64,000 bases of DNA, taken from CAVVUF01 sp963751425 (GTDB lineage: Bacteria; Chloroflexota; Anaerolineae; Anaerolineales; UBA4823). Every line of letters starts with the position of its first letter. Positions within the stretch are counted from its first letter, which is position 1. The stretch spans positions 1,364,001-1,428,000 of the forward strand of contig CAVVUF010000002.1 in the NCBI GenBank assembly GCA_963751425.1, given 5' to 3'. Under the pieces are notes generated by a model that saw only the letters and a program-made list of their open reading frames with translations, ran no database searches and had not been told where the DNA came from. Shown in pieces: positions 25,296 to 35,178 of the stretch. A program made the position numbers and the translations under genes.

Positions 25296-27587
25296 ATGGT
25301 ATACAATAATCCCGATCCCGAAAACTGGCAGATCGTCGAGCCTGAATTCCGCCTGGAAGACACCCAGCATTACGAGACCCTCTTCGCCTTGGGCAACGGC
25401 TATTTGGGCCTGCGCGGCACCTTCGAAGAAGGGCTGGGGCGTGGTTCCGTAGAGGGCACGTACATTAATGGCTTTTATGAAAGCGCTCCGATTATCTACG
25501 GCGAGAAGTTCATCGGCTACGCCGAGAACAAACAGACCATCCTAAACCTGGCCAATGCGAAGGTGATCCGCCTCTCACTGGAAGGAGAAGACTTCAACCT
25601 GCTCACCGGCAAGCTCCTCTCCTACCAGCGTTCGCTCGATCTACGCCAGGGAATCCTGCGCCGCAGCCTGCGCTGGGAATCTCCCCAGGGCAAGCAGATC
25701 CAGCTGGAGGTGGAACGCCTTGTGCTCCACACGCGCCGCCATGTTGCCTTGATCCGCTACCGCCTGACTCCGCTAAACTTCGATGGTACGCTAGCGCTCA
25801 CTTCCCTCATCGATGGTGCCATCCGCCAGAGCGAGCACGCCGAAGATGACCCTCGCCTGGGGACTCAATTTAAAGGGACAGTGTTGCGCCTGGAAAAACA
25901 AGAATTTGCCAGCGATTTGGCGCTGATGCTTCATCGCACGGTAACGACCCAATTCGCGGTTGGTTGCGGGATGCGCAACCTGATTGATACCCCCGCCGTC
26001 TGCAAGCCGTACAACGCTGAGGAATCGATCGGATTTGTTTATCAGATAGATGCACAGCGCGGCGTGCCGGTCACCCTGGATAAATTCATTGCTTACGCCA
26101 CCTCCCTGGATAGCGAACCTGGTCAGGTCCTTCCAGTCGTTCTTGCTGAGCTGAACGAGGCGGCAGCCGCGGGTTATGAGGCCTTGTGTCTCGAGCAGAC
26201 CCGTTACATGAAGGATTTTTGGGATGTGGCAGATATCGTCATCGAAGGCGACGAGCTCTTGCAGCGCGGCATCCGCTTCAACCTGTTCCATTTACTGCAG
26301 GGCACCGGGCAAGATGGACGTACCAACATCGCCGCCAAAGGTCTCACTGGCCTGGGCTACGAAGGCCACTATTTCTGGGATACCGAAGTCTACATCTTGC
26401 CTTTCTTCCTCTATACCCGGCCTGAGATTGCCCGGAAGCTGCTAGAATACCGCTACCACATCCTCGACAAAGCCCGCCAGCGCGCCCGCCAGATGTCGCA
26501 CCTGCGCGGCGCTCTATACTCCTGGCGCTCGATCAACGGCGAAGAATGCTCTGCCAACTTCCCTACCGGCACCGCCCAATATCATATCAATGCCGATATC
26601 GCCTTTGCCATCTGGCGCTATTACGATGCCACCCATGACCTGGATTTCATGCAGCGCTGCGGTGCGGAGATCCTGTGCGAGACGGCTCGCCTGTGGGTGG
26701 ACGTGGGTGCTTACATCCCCGCCAAGGGGAATCGCTTCTGCATCAACGGCGTCACGGGGCCAGATGAATACCAGATCCTGGTTAACAACAACGCCTACAC
26801 CAACCTGATGGCGCGCCAGAACCTGCGTTTCGCCTGTGAAACCCTCGCCCTCCTCAAAGAAACCTCCCCGGGTGCTTACCAGTCCCTGGCTGCCAGGATT
26901 GACTTGCAGGAAGATGAGCCGGCTGCCTGGCGGAAAGCCGCCGAATGTATGAACATTCCCTATGATGCCGAGCGTGGCATTATCCCCCAGGATGATACCT
27001 TCCTGGGCAAGCCCGCCTGGGATTTCGCGGGCACCCCCAAGGAGAATTATCCGCTGCTGCTGCACTACCATCCCCTGGTCGTGATGCGCTACCAGGTCTG
27101 CAAGCAAGCTGACGCCCTCCTGGCGGAATTCCTGCTGCATGACCAGTTCGACCTCGCTCAAAAACAGCGCGATTATGCCTTCTACGAGCCTCTCACCACC
27201 CATGACTCCTCCCTCTCCGGCGCAATCTTCGGCATTTTAGCCGCCGAGCTGGGCGATGTCGAGAAAGCCTACCGCTACTTTGCTGAGACCGCCACCCTTG
27301 ACCTGGAAAATAAGCACAGCAATACCCAGGCTGGCATCCATGCCGCCAACATGGCGGGCACCTGGCAGGGGATCGTCTACGGCTTTGCCGGTATGCGCGC
27401 AAAAGATGGGCTGTCCTTCAATCCTGTAATCCCTGCGCAGTGGCGTTCTTATGCTTTCAAGGTGTGCTACCAGGGCCGCCTTATCGGTGTGCGCGTAACG
27501 AAAGCGGGGGCGGAGTTTAAGTTATTGGCAGGTGAGCCGTTGGAGATCCGGGTGGGAGAGGAGAGTGTGAAGTTGGATGTTATATAA
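25296..27587 (+). CDS. Glycoside hydrolase family 65 disaccharide phosphorylase
   Basis: A 763-residue GH65 enzyme: an N-terminal beta-sandwich (residues 1-270), an (alpha/alpha)6 catalytic barrel and a small C-terminal beta domain. The catalytic acid Glu is in VTGPDEYQILVNNNAY near residue 491. HYFWDTEVYILPFF near residue 365 and KHSNTQAGIHAANMAGTW near residue 675 form substrate- and phosphate-binding loops. Such enzymes phosphorolyse maltose, trehalose, kojibiose or nigerose to beta-glucose 1-phosphate; which one cannot be chosen safely from sequence alone. AAGGAG precedes ATG 25296. The frame is intact over 2.3 kb. Confidence 0.92.
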   Translation: MVYNNPDPENWQIVEPEFRLEDTQHYETLFALGNGYLGLRGTFEEGLGRGSVEGTYINGFYESAPIIYGEKFIGYAENKQTILNLANAKVIRLSLEGEDFNLLTGKLLSYQRSLDLRQGILRRSLRWESPQGKQIQLEVERLVLHTRRHVALIRYRLTPLNFDGTLALTSLIDGAIRQSEHAEDDPRLGTQFKGTVLRLEKQEFASDLALMLHRTVTTQFAVGCGMRNLIDTPAVCKPYNAEESIGFVYQIDAQRGVPVTLDKFIAYATSLDSEPGQVLPVVLAELNEAAAAGYEALCLEQTRYMKDFWDVADIVIEGDELLQRGIRFNLFHLLQGTGQDGRTNIAAKGLTGLGYEGHYFWDTEVYILPFFLYTRPEIARKLLEYRYHILDKARQRARQMSHLRGALYSWRSINGEECSANFPTGTAQYHINADIAFAIWRYYDATHDLDFMQRCGAEILCETARLWVDVGAYIPAKGNRFCINGVTGPDEYQILVNNNAYTNLMARQNLRFACETLALLKETSPGAYQSLAARIDLQEDEPAAWRKAAECMNIPYDAERGIIPQDDTFLGKPAWDFAGTPKENYPLLLHYHPLVVMRYQVCKQADALLAEFLLHDQFDLAQKQRDYAFYEPLTTHDSSLSGAIFGILAAELGDVEKAYRYFAETATLDLENKHSNTQAGIHAANMAGTWQGIVYGFAGMRAKDGLSFNPVIPAQWRSYAFKVCYQGRLIGVRVTKAGAEFKLLAGEPLEIRVGEESVKLDVI

Positions 27588-27598
27588 TTTTTGAGATT

Positions 27599-27983
27599 TT
27601 AAATGGATAATCCCAATTTCTCACGTACAAACCTTCGCACGACGCTCGCCTGGCGAACAGCTTGTACTGCATCATCTTTGATGACAGTTTGCCCAGGATA
27701 CCGGACACTCACTGCGTAGCCATTCAAGCTTTTTTTTCGGTTTCGATCAGAATAAAAGTTGCCTCGAAAGGTTGGCAAAGCACTAGTAATTCAACCAGAT
27801 CGTGCGTGCGTGGTAATGGCAGTTGACTTTCTTGGATAAAAGCTTTTAGGTACTTCTCAGCCATTTGTGTGTATGAAAACAAGCTGCATCGTAATTGGGG
27901 GCGCGCCGCGCATATCGCTCTCTTCGGGCGGTTACAAGGTCACCTTCAGCTTTTTTCACCCACTCAGCGGTCAGAGGATTCAT
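27599..27983 (-). pseudogene. HEPN-domain protein, frameshifted
   Basis: The frame starts at ATG 27983 (AAGG upstream), overlapping the MNT gene by 20 bases, and reads MNPLTAEWVKKAEGDLVTAR and then NYDAACFHT, the classic HEPN N-terminal half. Near 27880 it shifts to MAEKYLKAFIQESQLPLPR followed by THDLVELLVLC. At a run of eight T on the plus strand (about 27730) it shifts again to SLNGYAVSVRYPG and ends with RQASVVRRFVREKLGLSI. The RTHDL region corresponds to the family's RNase motif area. With the adjacent MNT gene this forms an HEPN-MNT toxin-antitoxin pair. One break is in a homopolymer, so sequencing error is plausible. Confidence 0.75.
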
Positions 27984-28347
27984 ATAGAACCTTGCCTTGG
28001 GTCACAATTTCGCGCACAAAGGAATCTCCCCATTCTAGCCTTTGAGCCAGTCGCTGCGGTGTATAAACAAGCACGTCCAACCCAAAGCGATAGGTTATCC
28101 CTTTGAGAATTTCAACTCCCTGGCAAGTCTCCCCCATGGAGGTATCCATCACCACCAGCAAATCCACATCACTTTCCGGTTGTGGGTTTCCGTAGGCATA
28201 TGAACCGAAAAGAATGATTCGGTTTGGATGAAAATGACTCGCTATCTGCTGTACAACGTCTTCGATGGCGGTAAAAGGGATCCGGTCACGCAGATGAATT
28301 GGTGGGACAGAGTGGTTTAAACCAATTGGGCCGTCTATCCTGAGCAC
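27964..28347 (-). CDS. MNT-type minimal nucleotidyltransferase
   Basis: A 127-residue pol-beta-fold protein with the signature ILFGSYAYGNPQPESDVDLL (GSx10DxD) near residue 48, where DVD binds metal. MNT proteins neutralise HEPN RNases by AMPylating them. The following HEPN gene overlaps by 20 bases. The start is uncertain: the only in-frame candidate, GTG 28347, lies inside a strong hairpin, and no ATG occurs before the catalytic motif, so a small upstream indel may hide the true start. Confidence 0.8.
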   Translation of the reverse strand: MLRIDGPIGLNHSVPPIHLRDRIPFTAIEDVVQQIASHFHPNRIILFGSYAYGNPQPESDVDLLVVMDTSMGETCQGVEILKGITYRFGLDVLVYTPQRLAQRLEWGDSFVREIVTQGKVLYESSDR

Positions 28348-28358
28348 ATAGACGGCCC
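28328..28358 (-). terminator. Strong hairpin, possible terminator
   Basis: A perfect 11-base stem (28328-28338 with 28348-28358), nine-base loop, GC-rich. It lies 18 bases past the stop of the remnant at 28377-28584. No T-run follows on either strand, so terminator activity is uncertain. Confidence 0.4.
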
Positions 28359-28376
28359 TCTCGAACTATCCCCCCC

Positions 28377-28584
28377 TTACTTATCCGGGTGCGCTATCTT
28401 AAGCAGCACACCGTTCCAACCGAACACACCCCTGTACAATTCGTCCTTGAAGACCACTTGATCGGCGGTTTGGTGTGAAGCCCAGAAGTCGGGGTAGCCC
28501 CAACCTGGGCTGGTTCACTGCCTCCCAGGTCTGGGCGTCTTGCGTCTCGAAATCAGAACACCCTTCAGTCCAGTTGACATACAC
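28377..28584 (-). pseudogene. C-terminal remnant of an unknown protein
   Basis: Two overlapping frames give continuous coding sense: VYVNWTEGCSDFETQDAQTW, then after a frame change near 28505 GWGYPDFWASHQTADQVVF followed by KDELYRG and VLLKIAHPDK, ending at TAA 28377-28379. Upstream the frame meets a stop, and no start codon or ribosome site is seen, so the N-terminal part is missing. I do not recognise the family. Confidence 0.5.
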
Positions 28585-28613
28585 TTTTATGTGGACAGTT
28601 CTTTACAAACCTC

Positions 28614-29144
28614 TCAAGGCAGTGAAGTCAGGTAATCGCACATAAAACTGAAGTTCCAACTGGGAACCAGGTCATGCTCTCCCGCAAACCGGATGGGTAC
28701 CCAGTACCCAAGGGTTGTATCCCATTCAAACACAATATGACCAATATCCTTCACAAGAATGCCGTATCCTGGCACGATCACTTTAACAACCACGCCACTC
28801 GAAGGAGATAATCCACTCGGTTTGATAAAGTTTTTCCAATGCGCGTTGTCGTAATCCAGCCGCTTCCATGGCTGGTCCAAAAGGTAAAACCCGCCAATCA
28901 TCGTGACATCTTCTTCCTGTATGAAAAGTTTACCCTCGGCATTGCGGTGGATCGTCGTGACCACGATGCCGATGCTGTCTTCAACAACATGCTGGCCATT
29001 GCTGCAGATGCCGCCATCCGGGTTGTACCAGTAGTATGTTGTGGTGAAGGTCTCCTTGGTATTGGCGGATGCCGGGATCGTTATCGATCCCAGGATCGCT
29101 CCAACCAATGCCAGGAGGGTGATGATTCTGATAATCTTATTCAT
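28614..29144 (-). CDS. Secreted hypothetical protein
   Basis: A 176-residue exported protein with a clear signal peptide (IITLLALVGAILGSITIPASA, cleavage near residue 27). The mature part is Trp/Tyr-rich and probably all-beta: TTYYWYNPDGGICSNGQHVV near residue 34 and DIGHIVFEWDTTLGYWVPIRF near residue 135. There are two cysteines in the mature region. No family recognised. GGAAGG lies five bases before ATG 29144. Confidence 0.7.
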   Translation of the reverse strand: MNKIIRIITLLALVGAILGSITIPASANTKETFTTTYYWYNPDGGICSNGQHVVEDSIGIVVTTIHRNAEGKLFIQEEDVTMIGGFYLLDQPWKRLDYDNAHWKNFIKPSGLSPSSGVVVKVIVPGYGILVKDIGHIVFEWDTTLGYWVPIRFAGEHDLVPSWNFSFMCDYLTSLP

Positions 29145-29272
29145 TTTTTCCTTCCTTTTCTTTTCGACTTGTCATATGGATTTTAATTTGGACCGCTCAG
29201 GTTCTTTTGTTTGCCCTACCTTACTGTAGCACGCCCGCGTAGTGAAATCGTAGTTTTTTCAAAAATTCCCTG

Positions 29273-29300
29273 TTGATTCGCTCGGTTTTTCCTGTATAAT
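29273..29300 (+). promoter_or_regulatory. Promoter for the AfsR-like regulator
   Basis: TTGATT (29273-29278) and a perfect TATAAT (29295-29300) with a 16-base spacer. Predicted start near 29307, about 35 bases before ATG 29342. Confidence 0.6.
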
Positions 29301-29341
29301 GATTTATGACCTTCAATTATTCTTAGACAGTTACGGATACA

Positions 29342-32300
29342 ATGGCGCGATTGGGGCTCTCGCTGCTTGGTTCCTACAGGGTGGTAATGGATGGAGTACC
29401 GCTCACTGCGTTTGAGTCCAATAAAGTCCGGGCGCTTTTAGCTTATCTTGCGGTGGAAGCCGACCTCCCGCACAGGCGGGAATCGCTTGCCTCTCTTTTA
29501 TGGCCCGATTATCCCCAGCAAACCGCCATGACCTATCTGCGCAACGCTCTGGCGGACCTGCGCCTCCTCCTTGGCGACCGCCAGGCTCAGACTCCTTACT
29601 TGAAAATAATCCATGACTTAGTCCAGTTCAACAGCGATGGTAACTATTCGCTGGATGTAAGGAATTTCTTTGCTTTAACCAGTAAGCCAGCAGAGATCGA
29701 CCAGTTAGAGCGGGCAGTCAGCCTATATCGGGGTGAATTTTTGGAAGGATTTACACTCAAGGACTGCCGAGAGTTCGATGATTGGTGCTATTTCATCCGT
29801 GAGCGTTTGCGGAATCAGGCTTCCGCCGCTCTCATGCAGTTGGCAGATTTCTACGAAACCCGCAGAGATTACGAACAGGCGATTAATTACGCTCGCCGGC
29901 GCATAGAGTTGGAACCCTGGCAAGAAGCCAGTCACTGTCAGCTGATCCGCCTGTTGGCGATCAGTGGTCAGCGTACGGCCGCCCTGGAACAGTATGAAGT
30001 TTGTAAGCGCAGATTGATAGCTGAGTTAGACATCGAGCCTTCAGTTGAAACGATCTGCCTGTACGAGAGCATTCGGGATGGAAAGATCAGCGCTGCCACA
30101 CAGGAAACCCCCCGCCTTCATAACCTGCCTGCCCAGCTCACCAGCTTTATTGGCCGCGAGAACGAGATCGAACAGGTAAAAAACCTGCTCGAAACCCATC
30201 GCCTGGTTACCCTTACAGGTGCAGGCGGAACAGGAAAATCCCGCCTGGCTCTGCAGGTTGCCGAGAGATCCATGAGCGCATTTCTCGATGGCGCCTGGCT
30301 GGCTGAGCTCGCCCCCCTGACCGATCCGGCTCTGGTCGTGCAGACCGCTGGCAACGCCGTGGGGATGCAGCTCGCTTCGAACCCTCAGGCTTTGTCTTTC
30401 CTGCAAGACTACCTGCAGCCCAAACAATCGCTGCTCGTCCTCGATAACTGCGAGCACCTGATCGAGGCTTGCGCTCGATTGGCGAATGCACTGTTAACAG
30501 CTTGTCCGCGCCTGGTCATCCTGGCTACCAGCCGTGAGACTTTGGGGATTGAGGGGGAATCCTTTTACCGCATCCCGCCGCTTCCTTTTCCTGAACCTGG
30601 GGAATTGCCCTCCCTGGAGAAACTGGATGAATATGCAGCGATCCGCCTGTTTGTCGTGCGTGCTGAAGCGGCTTCGCCTGGCTTTCAGGTCAATTTGGAG
30701 AATGCGCCTGTGATTGTCCAAATCTGCCAGCGCCTGGACGGTATTCCTTTGGCGATCGAGCTGGCAGCCGCACGCCTCAAGATGCTGGCAGTTGATGAAA
30801 TTGCCTTAAGACTTCTCCGACCGCTTTCGCCTGCTCACCGGCGGCAGCCGGACAGCCCTGCCGCGCTACCAGACTCTGCGTGCCTCCATCGACTGGAGCT
30901 ACAACTTGCTCTCTCCAGCCGAGAGATCCTTGCTGCAGTGCCTGTCTGTCTTCGCCGGAAGCTGGGTGCTAGAGGCCGCAGAGTATGTCGGTTGTGGAGA
31001 GGGCATTGACTCCTGCGATGTCCTCGATTTACTCTCCCAATTGGTCAACAAATCGCTGGTATCGGTTGAAGCTGGCGCTGCACCCGAGACACGCTATCGC
31101 ATGCTCGAGACCATCCGCCAATATGCGCACGCGAAGTTAATCGAGAGTGGAAAAGAGGCGGCAGCCCGCAGCCGTCACCTGATGTATTATGTGGAGCTTT
31201 CTGAAAAGATCGAATTCAAATTCCACGGACCCGAACAGACTGCCACCAACGAGCTCATTGAAAATGAGTTGGATAACATCCGCCTTGCTTTGAGGTGGTG
31301 CCTGGATAAAGGAAGCAACCCAATCTGGAATCTCGAACCTGGGCTGCACCTGGCCTCGGCTCTAAGTGACTACTGGGACTATAGCGGTCGTTTGGATGAA
31401 GGTTTTCAATGGCTGGAGCTATATCTTGTTTTAGAAGCTGAGCAGCGCGATGGGCAGCCTCTCTCCCCTCAAAGAGCAAAATGGCGCGCCAAGGCTCTGC
31501 AGGCAGCTGGCTCTCAAGCGATCTGGCTGAGAGACTATGACAAAGCCTTGAGGATGTCTGAAGAGAGCCGCGACCTGTTCAGAGAGCTTGGCTCGGAAGG
31601 CAGGCGGGGTTATGCGTTGGCACTGGAAAACTTGGGGTGGCTTGGACAAGGTGGTAATTTTGACTTACCCATGGAGACTTTACTGGCTGAAGCCGCAGCC
31701 ATTTTCAAAGAAGTCGGAGACCCTATTCAGGAAAATGAGTGCCGCTTCTGTACGGGGCTCAAAGAGATGCTCAACCACGATTTCGAACTCGCCAAGCTAA
31801 CTTTAGAGGAAGACCTGGCTTTTCGTAAAAAGATTGGCGATCTGACCGGGATGGCCAACACCCTTCAATTCTTGGGTGGAATTGCTTTATCACAAAATGA
31901 TTGGGAACGATCCAAATTCCTATATGAAGAAAGCCGAGTCTTATTTCTAAAGGCAAAAAATAAAAGTTATTATTATATTAATTTGCTCATAATTTTAGGA
32001 AATATGTATTGCCTACAAGGAATCTATGACCAGGCTGCTCAGTATTACCAGTTAGCCGTAGACTTGGCACGTCGGCAAGGGGATGTATCCATGCTCCAAA
32101 CGGCTTTAGCTAGCCTGGGTTATCTGGCGCTTATCCAGGGAGATTATGCACGCGCCGCTGAGATGTTTGAACAGAACCTGGAATTCATGCTCAAGTACGC
32201 TCACTCCACGCTTGTCGCCTTTTCCCTGGGTGATTTGGGCAGCCTGGCCTGGGAAAAAGGAGATTTTAAGGATGCAGAACAGAAACTAGATGAAATGTTG

Positions 32301-32762
32301 ACCTTGCTCCGAAAGTTGGGTAGTAACGAATTCGAAACAGAAGCACTGTTTGGTTTCGGCAGGACCTCTTTTGCTCAAGGCGAATATGATCGAGCCAGAG
32401 GATTTTTTGATGCTTCGCTTGCGCTTCAACAAGCTATGCACCCCAGGAATATACCGGGCATCCTCGAAGCTTTGGCTTATGTGGAAGCTGCCCAAGACGG
32501 TTACGTTCGTGCTGCCCTCTTGCTGGGAGCCACGCAAGCCTGGCACCAGAAGAACCAATACAGGCGCACCTCGAAGGAGCATGCGATGCGGAAAAATGCC
32601 CTTGCCTTTCTCCAGCAAACCCTGGGGGAAGAGGCTTTCACCGCTGCCTGGGAGGAAGGTCAGGCGATGTCCATCGAGCAGGCCATCGCATACGCCAAGC
32701 AGGCACAGGCGATATCCTTGGAGGAGGCTGTCAAATACTTCAACCAGAAAACCAAGACCTGA
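29342..32762 (+). CDS. AfsR/SARP-like regulator: BTAD, NB-ARC ATPase and TPR domains (one frameshift)
   Basis: About 1,140 codons. Residues 1-95 are a winged-helix OmpR-type DNA-binding domain (SNKVRALLAYLAVEADLPHR), residues 100-245 a bacterial transcriptional activation domain, then an NB-ARC-like STAND ATPase with Walker A GAGGTGKSRLAL near residue 297, LLVLDNCEHLIEAC and LDGIPLAIELAAARLKML. The second half is a TPR array (for example YDQAAQYYQLAVDLARRQG). The frame shifts near 30838 (ALRL then DRFRLLTGGSRTALPRY), inside the conserved ATPase, with strong coding sense on both sides, so a single-base error is likely. Members integrate signals through nucleotide state and activate nearby or distant operons. 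Target unknown. Confidence 0.88.
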
Positions 32763-32863
32763 TCGTTTTTTGATGCAGCTGCTTGCCTGCGCTTCCGTTC
32801 TCCATCACTTCAGGCTTATCGAGTTTGGGAGAAAAACATGCCAGGTTTCCGGAACAGATCTGC

Positions 32864-34312
32864 TTATTCCCCTGGCTTTTTCCTATGCACCACCATCACC
32901 CCAACCGCAATCCCTCCTGCAACCACCAAAATCCCCAAACCCAGCCATCCCACCGGATTTCTGCTGAGCGGTGCGGCTGGCGTGGAGGTGGCGGTCGGGC
33001 TGAGAGGCGTTAGGCTGGGCGTCAGCGTGCTGGTGGGAGGGTTAGGAGTGCGTGTAGCCGTGAGTGTGAGGGTGGGCGGCCCGGGCGTGGGGGTGAGTGT
33101 GGCGGGCGGTGTAACTTGCAGGAGCAGCTTATCTCCCGGATGGATGATCGAATTATTGTTCATCCCATTCCAGGCCATCAGGTTGTTGAGGGTGATGCTG
33201 TACAACCCCGCGATCCAAGACAGCGTCTCCCCACTCTGCACGGTGTGGTAGTAATTGCCGTCGCTGGAGGGGGTGAGTTTTTCGACCGGCGTCAAGGGGC
33301 GCGGGGTGGGGCTGGGGGTGACATTGCCGGGTGAGATGAGCAGCTTCTGACCGATCTGCAGCGGCCAATCGACTTGAAGCCCGTTAAGGTTTAAAATCGT
33401 CTCCACCGTCACTCCATAAGCTGCGGCGATGGGGATCAGCGCCTGGTAATACTGCACTTCATGGATGATCTTCCCCTCCGCGTCGGGCGTGCTGGGCACG
33501 ATCATGCCCACCGGCGTGGGGGTGGCAAAACCCACTGTGTTTAGACCAGGGATGAATAGGCGCTGCCCGGTGCGCAGCGGTGTGTTCCTGGATAAGTTGT
33601 TCCATGCCTCGATGTCTTTGATGGTAACCTTGTAAGCGATCGCAATCGCCCAGAACGACTGCCCCGCCTCGACCACATGGTAGGTCTTGCCGTCAGCGTC
33701 GGGTTCGGCGATCTTCACGGGGATGATTAACTGCGAAACCGGCGCGATTGGGGCTGTGCTTGCTTCTCCTGATTCATTGGTCGGTACGACAGACTTGTAT
33801 TCTCCGCACGATTTATTGGTGGTATAGGCTGCCTGCAAGACGTAATAATACTGCCCATCGGCGGTCTGGGCTACCCCTGCCCCCACGTTGCAGTAAGACG
33901 GGATGGTCGCCGGGCGCATATGTTCTGAATCAGACCACACCAGCATGATCTCGTCGATGCTCATATTGCCCACTGCGAAGTTCTCGGTGGCCCATACTTT
34001 AGCGCCCCCGCCGTATCCTGCCGACTGGAGCCGCCCACGTACATCTCCAATATGCCAGGACATATTGTTTGCCGCCATGATGTTTGCCGTTGATTGAGCC
34101 ACCGCATTGATGATCGGATCTTCGATCAGCGCCGGCAGGCCGTACGAAACGCGCATCGTATTCATCGCTATGATCAGGTCATACGCCGTCACTTCGCTCG
34201 ATTGATGGGGTGGTGAGATGGGTGGGCCAGCTTCCGCTCTCTCTGTGAGAAACAGGCAGTTGGCAATTAAGAGGATACTGATTAGCCACAGGGCTCTAGC
34301 TTTCAAACGCAT
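32864..34312 (-). CDS. CAP-domain protein with three LysM domains and C-terminal anchor
   Basis: An envelope protein of 482 residues. A signal peptide (LWLISILLIANCLFLTERAEA) is followed by a CAP/SCP domain (MNTMRVSYGLPALI, NNMSWHIGD, WATENFAVG) near residues 40-170. Three LysM repeats follow (starting YHVVEAGQSFWAIA, HEVQYYQALIPIAAAYG and YHTVQSGETLSWIAGLY), then a Thr/Pro-rich linker and a C-terminal membrane helix (WLGLGILVVAGGIAVGVMVV) with a basic tail. LysM should bind peptidoglycan or chitin-like glycans. ATG 34312 places the signal peptide at the N-terminus. Confidence 0.9.
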   Translation of the reverse strand: MRLKARALWLISILLIANCLFLTERAEAGPPISPPHQSSEVTAYDLIIAMNTMRVSYGLPALIEDPIINAVAQSTANIMAANNMSWHIGDVRGRLQSAGYGGGAKVWATENFAVGNMSIDEIMLVWSDSEHMRPATIPSYCNVGAGVAQTADGQYYYVLQAAYTTNKSCGEYKSVVPTNESGEASTAPIAPVSQLIIPVKIAEPDADGKTYHVVEAGQSFWAIAIAYKVTIKDIEAWNNLSRNTPLRTGQRLFIPGLNTVGFATPTPVGMIVPSTPDAEGKIIHEVQYYQALIPIAAAYGVTVETILNLNGLQVDWPLQIGQKLLISPGNVTPSPTPRPLTPVEKLTPSSDGNYYHTVQSGETLSWIAGLYSITLNNLMAWNGMNNNSIIHPGDKLLLQVTPPATLTPTPGPPTLTLTATRTPNPPTSTLTPSLTPLSPTATSTPAAPLSRNPVGWLGLGILVVAGGIAVGVMVVHRKKPGE

Positions 34313-34331
34313 GCGGCTATTATAACGGAAT

Positions 34332-34817
34332 TTATAACCCCATTTCCAAATAGAGATCGTTTGGATCTTCTGGCTGGTCATTGGTAGATTGAAATCCTAC
34401 CTGATGATAGAAGTGGATCGCTCGTTCCTGCCTGCGGTCGGTCAATAAGCGGACACGTCTGAAGCCTGACTTCTTTGCAAAGCTGAAGAGGTTCTGTACC
34501 AATCTGTACCCGATACCCTGCCCATGATAGGACTCAAGCAGCCACAATCGCTTCAATTCAGCCATATCGTGGTCAAGACCGCGTATCGCGCCGGTGCCTA
34601 TTACTCGATCTTGATCCATCGCTACCAGGAATTGACCCTTTCGGTCAAGATAGTTCGTTTGGTATTCATCAACGTCACGCAGTTCGCCTCGTGCGTCAAA
34701 TTGTAAGCTTATCTCTTCGAGGGTTCCTTGCCATCGAAAGATGTTCCGCGCCACAGATATAATGACCCACTTGGCCTCTAAGACCTGCTGTGGCTCAATC
34801 GGTTGGATACGAATCAT
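34332..34817 (-). CDS. GNAT family N-acetyltransferase
   Basis: A 161-residue acetyltransferase. Motif A is LWLLESYHGQGIGYRLVQNL near residue 92 (the Q/GxGxG/A type acetyl-CoA loop) and HFYHQVGFQ near residue 135 is the usual C-terminal segment. Substrate unknown. It is read leftward, 19 bases before the CAP/LysM gene, and may be co-transcribed with it. Confidence 0.85.
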   Translation of the reverse strand: MIRIQPIEPQQVLEAKWVIISVARNIFRWQGTLEEISLQFDARGELRDVDEYQTNYLDRKGQFLVAMDQDRVIGTGAIRGLDHDMAELKRLWLLESYHGQGIGYRLVQNLFSFAKKSGFRRVRLLTDRRQERAIHFYHQVGFQSTNDQPEDPNDLYLEMGL

Positions 34818-34881
34818 ACTTTTCCGAGCGTAAAATTTGGATCAAATCGATACGCCTTGGAGAAAAGCCAATTTCCTCCTA

Positions 34882-35178
34882 TTACCCGCCTGCCATTGCC
34901 CCCACGATCCGTAATCGATCTATGCCTTTCACTACCGCTTCGGGCAGTGGTGCATCAGGCGGCTCTAAGGACCAATCCTCTCCGCAGGCGAAGAAGCGGA
35001 TGAAATCTCTCCGCTCCTTCGTCAACGGATCGCGTAACGTCCCGCGCAGCATCGGATACTGTTTCTCTAGTGCATCCAGCACCGCGTTGATCGTCACTGG
35101 CTCTTCAACGTTCAGTTCAATCTCCCGCCCCACGCTGGCTAGCCTCCCCAAGTGGGTTGGGAGGATGGCGCGGATCAT
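34882..35178 (-). CDS. MoaD/ThiS-like ubiquitin-fold sulfur carrier
   Basis: A 98-residue beta-grasp protein ending in the diagnostic Gly-Gly (IVGAMAGG), the site that is adenylated and thiocarboxylated in sulfur carriers. VTINAVLDALEKQYPMLRG near residue 28 is the typical first helix. No MoaE, MoeB or ThiF partner is present in the window. Its start overlaps the stop of the BNR-repeat gene by four bases (ATGA), so the two are translationally coupled and probably act together. Function of the pair is unknown. Confidence 0.82.
   Translation of the reverse strand: MIRAILPTHLGRLASVGREIELNVEEPVTINAVLDALEKQYPMLRGTLRDPLTKERRDFIRFFACGEDWSLEPPDAPLPEAVVKGIDRLRIVGAMAGG

Noticed and set aside
26514..27203. 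229-codon minus-strand frame
   Set aside because: Antisense to the conserved GH65 catalytic domain.
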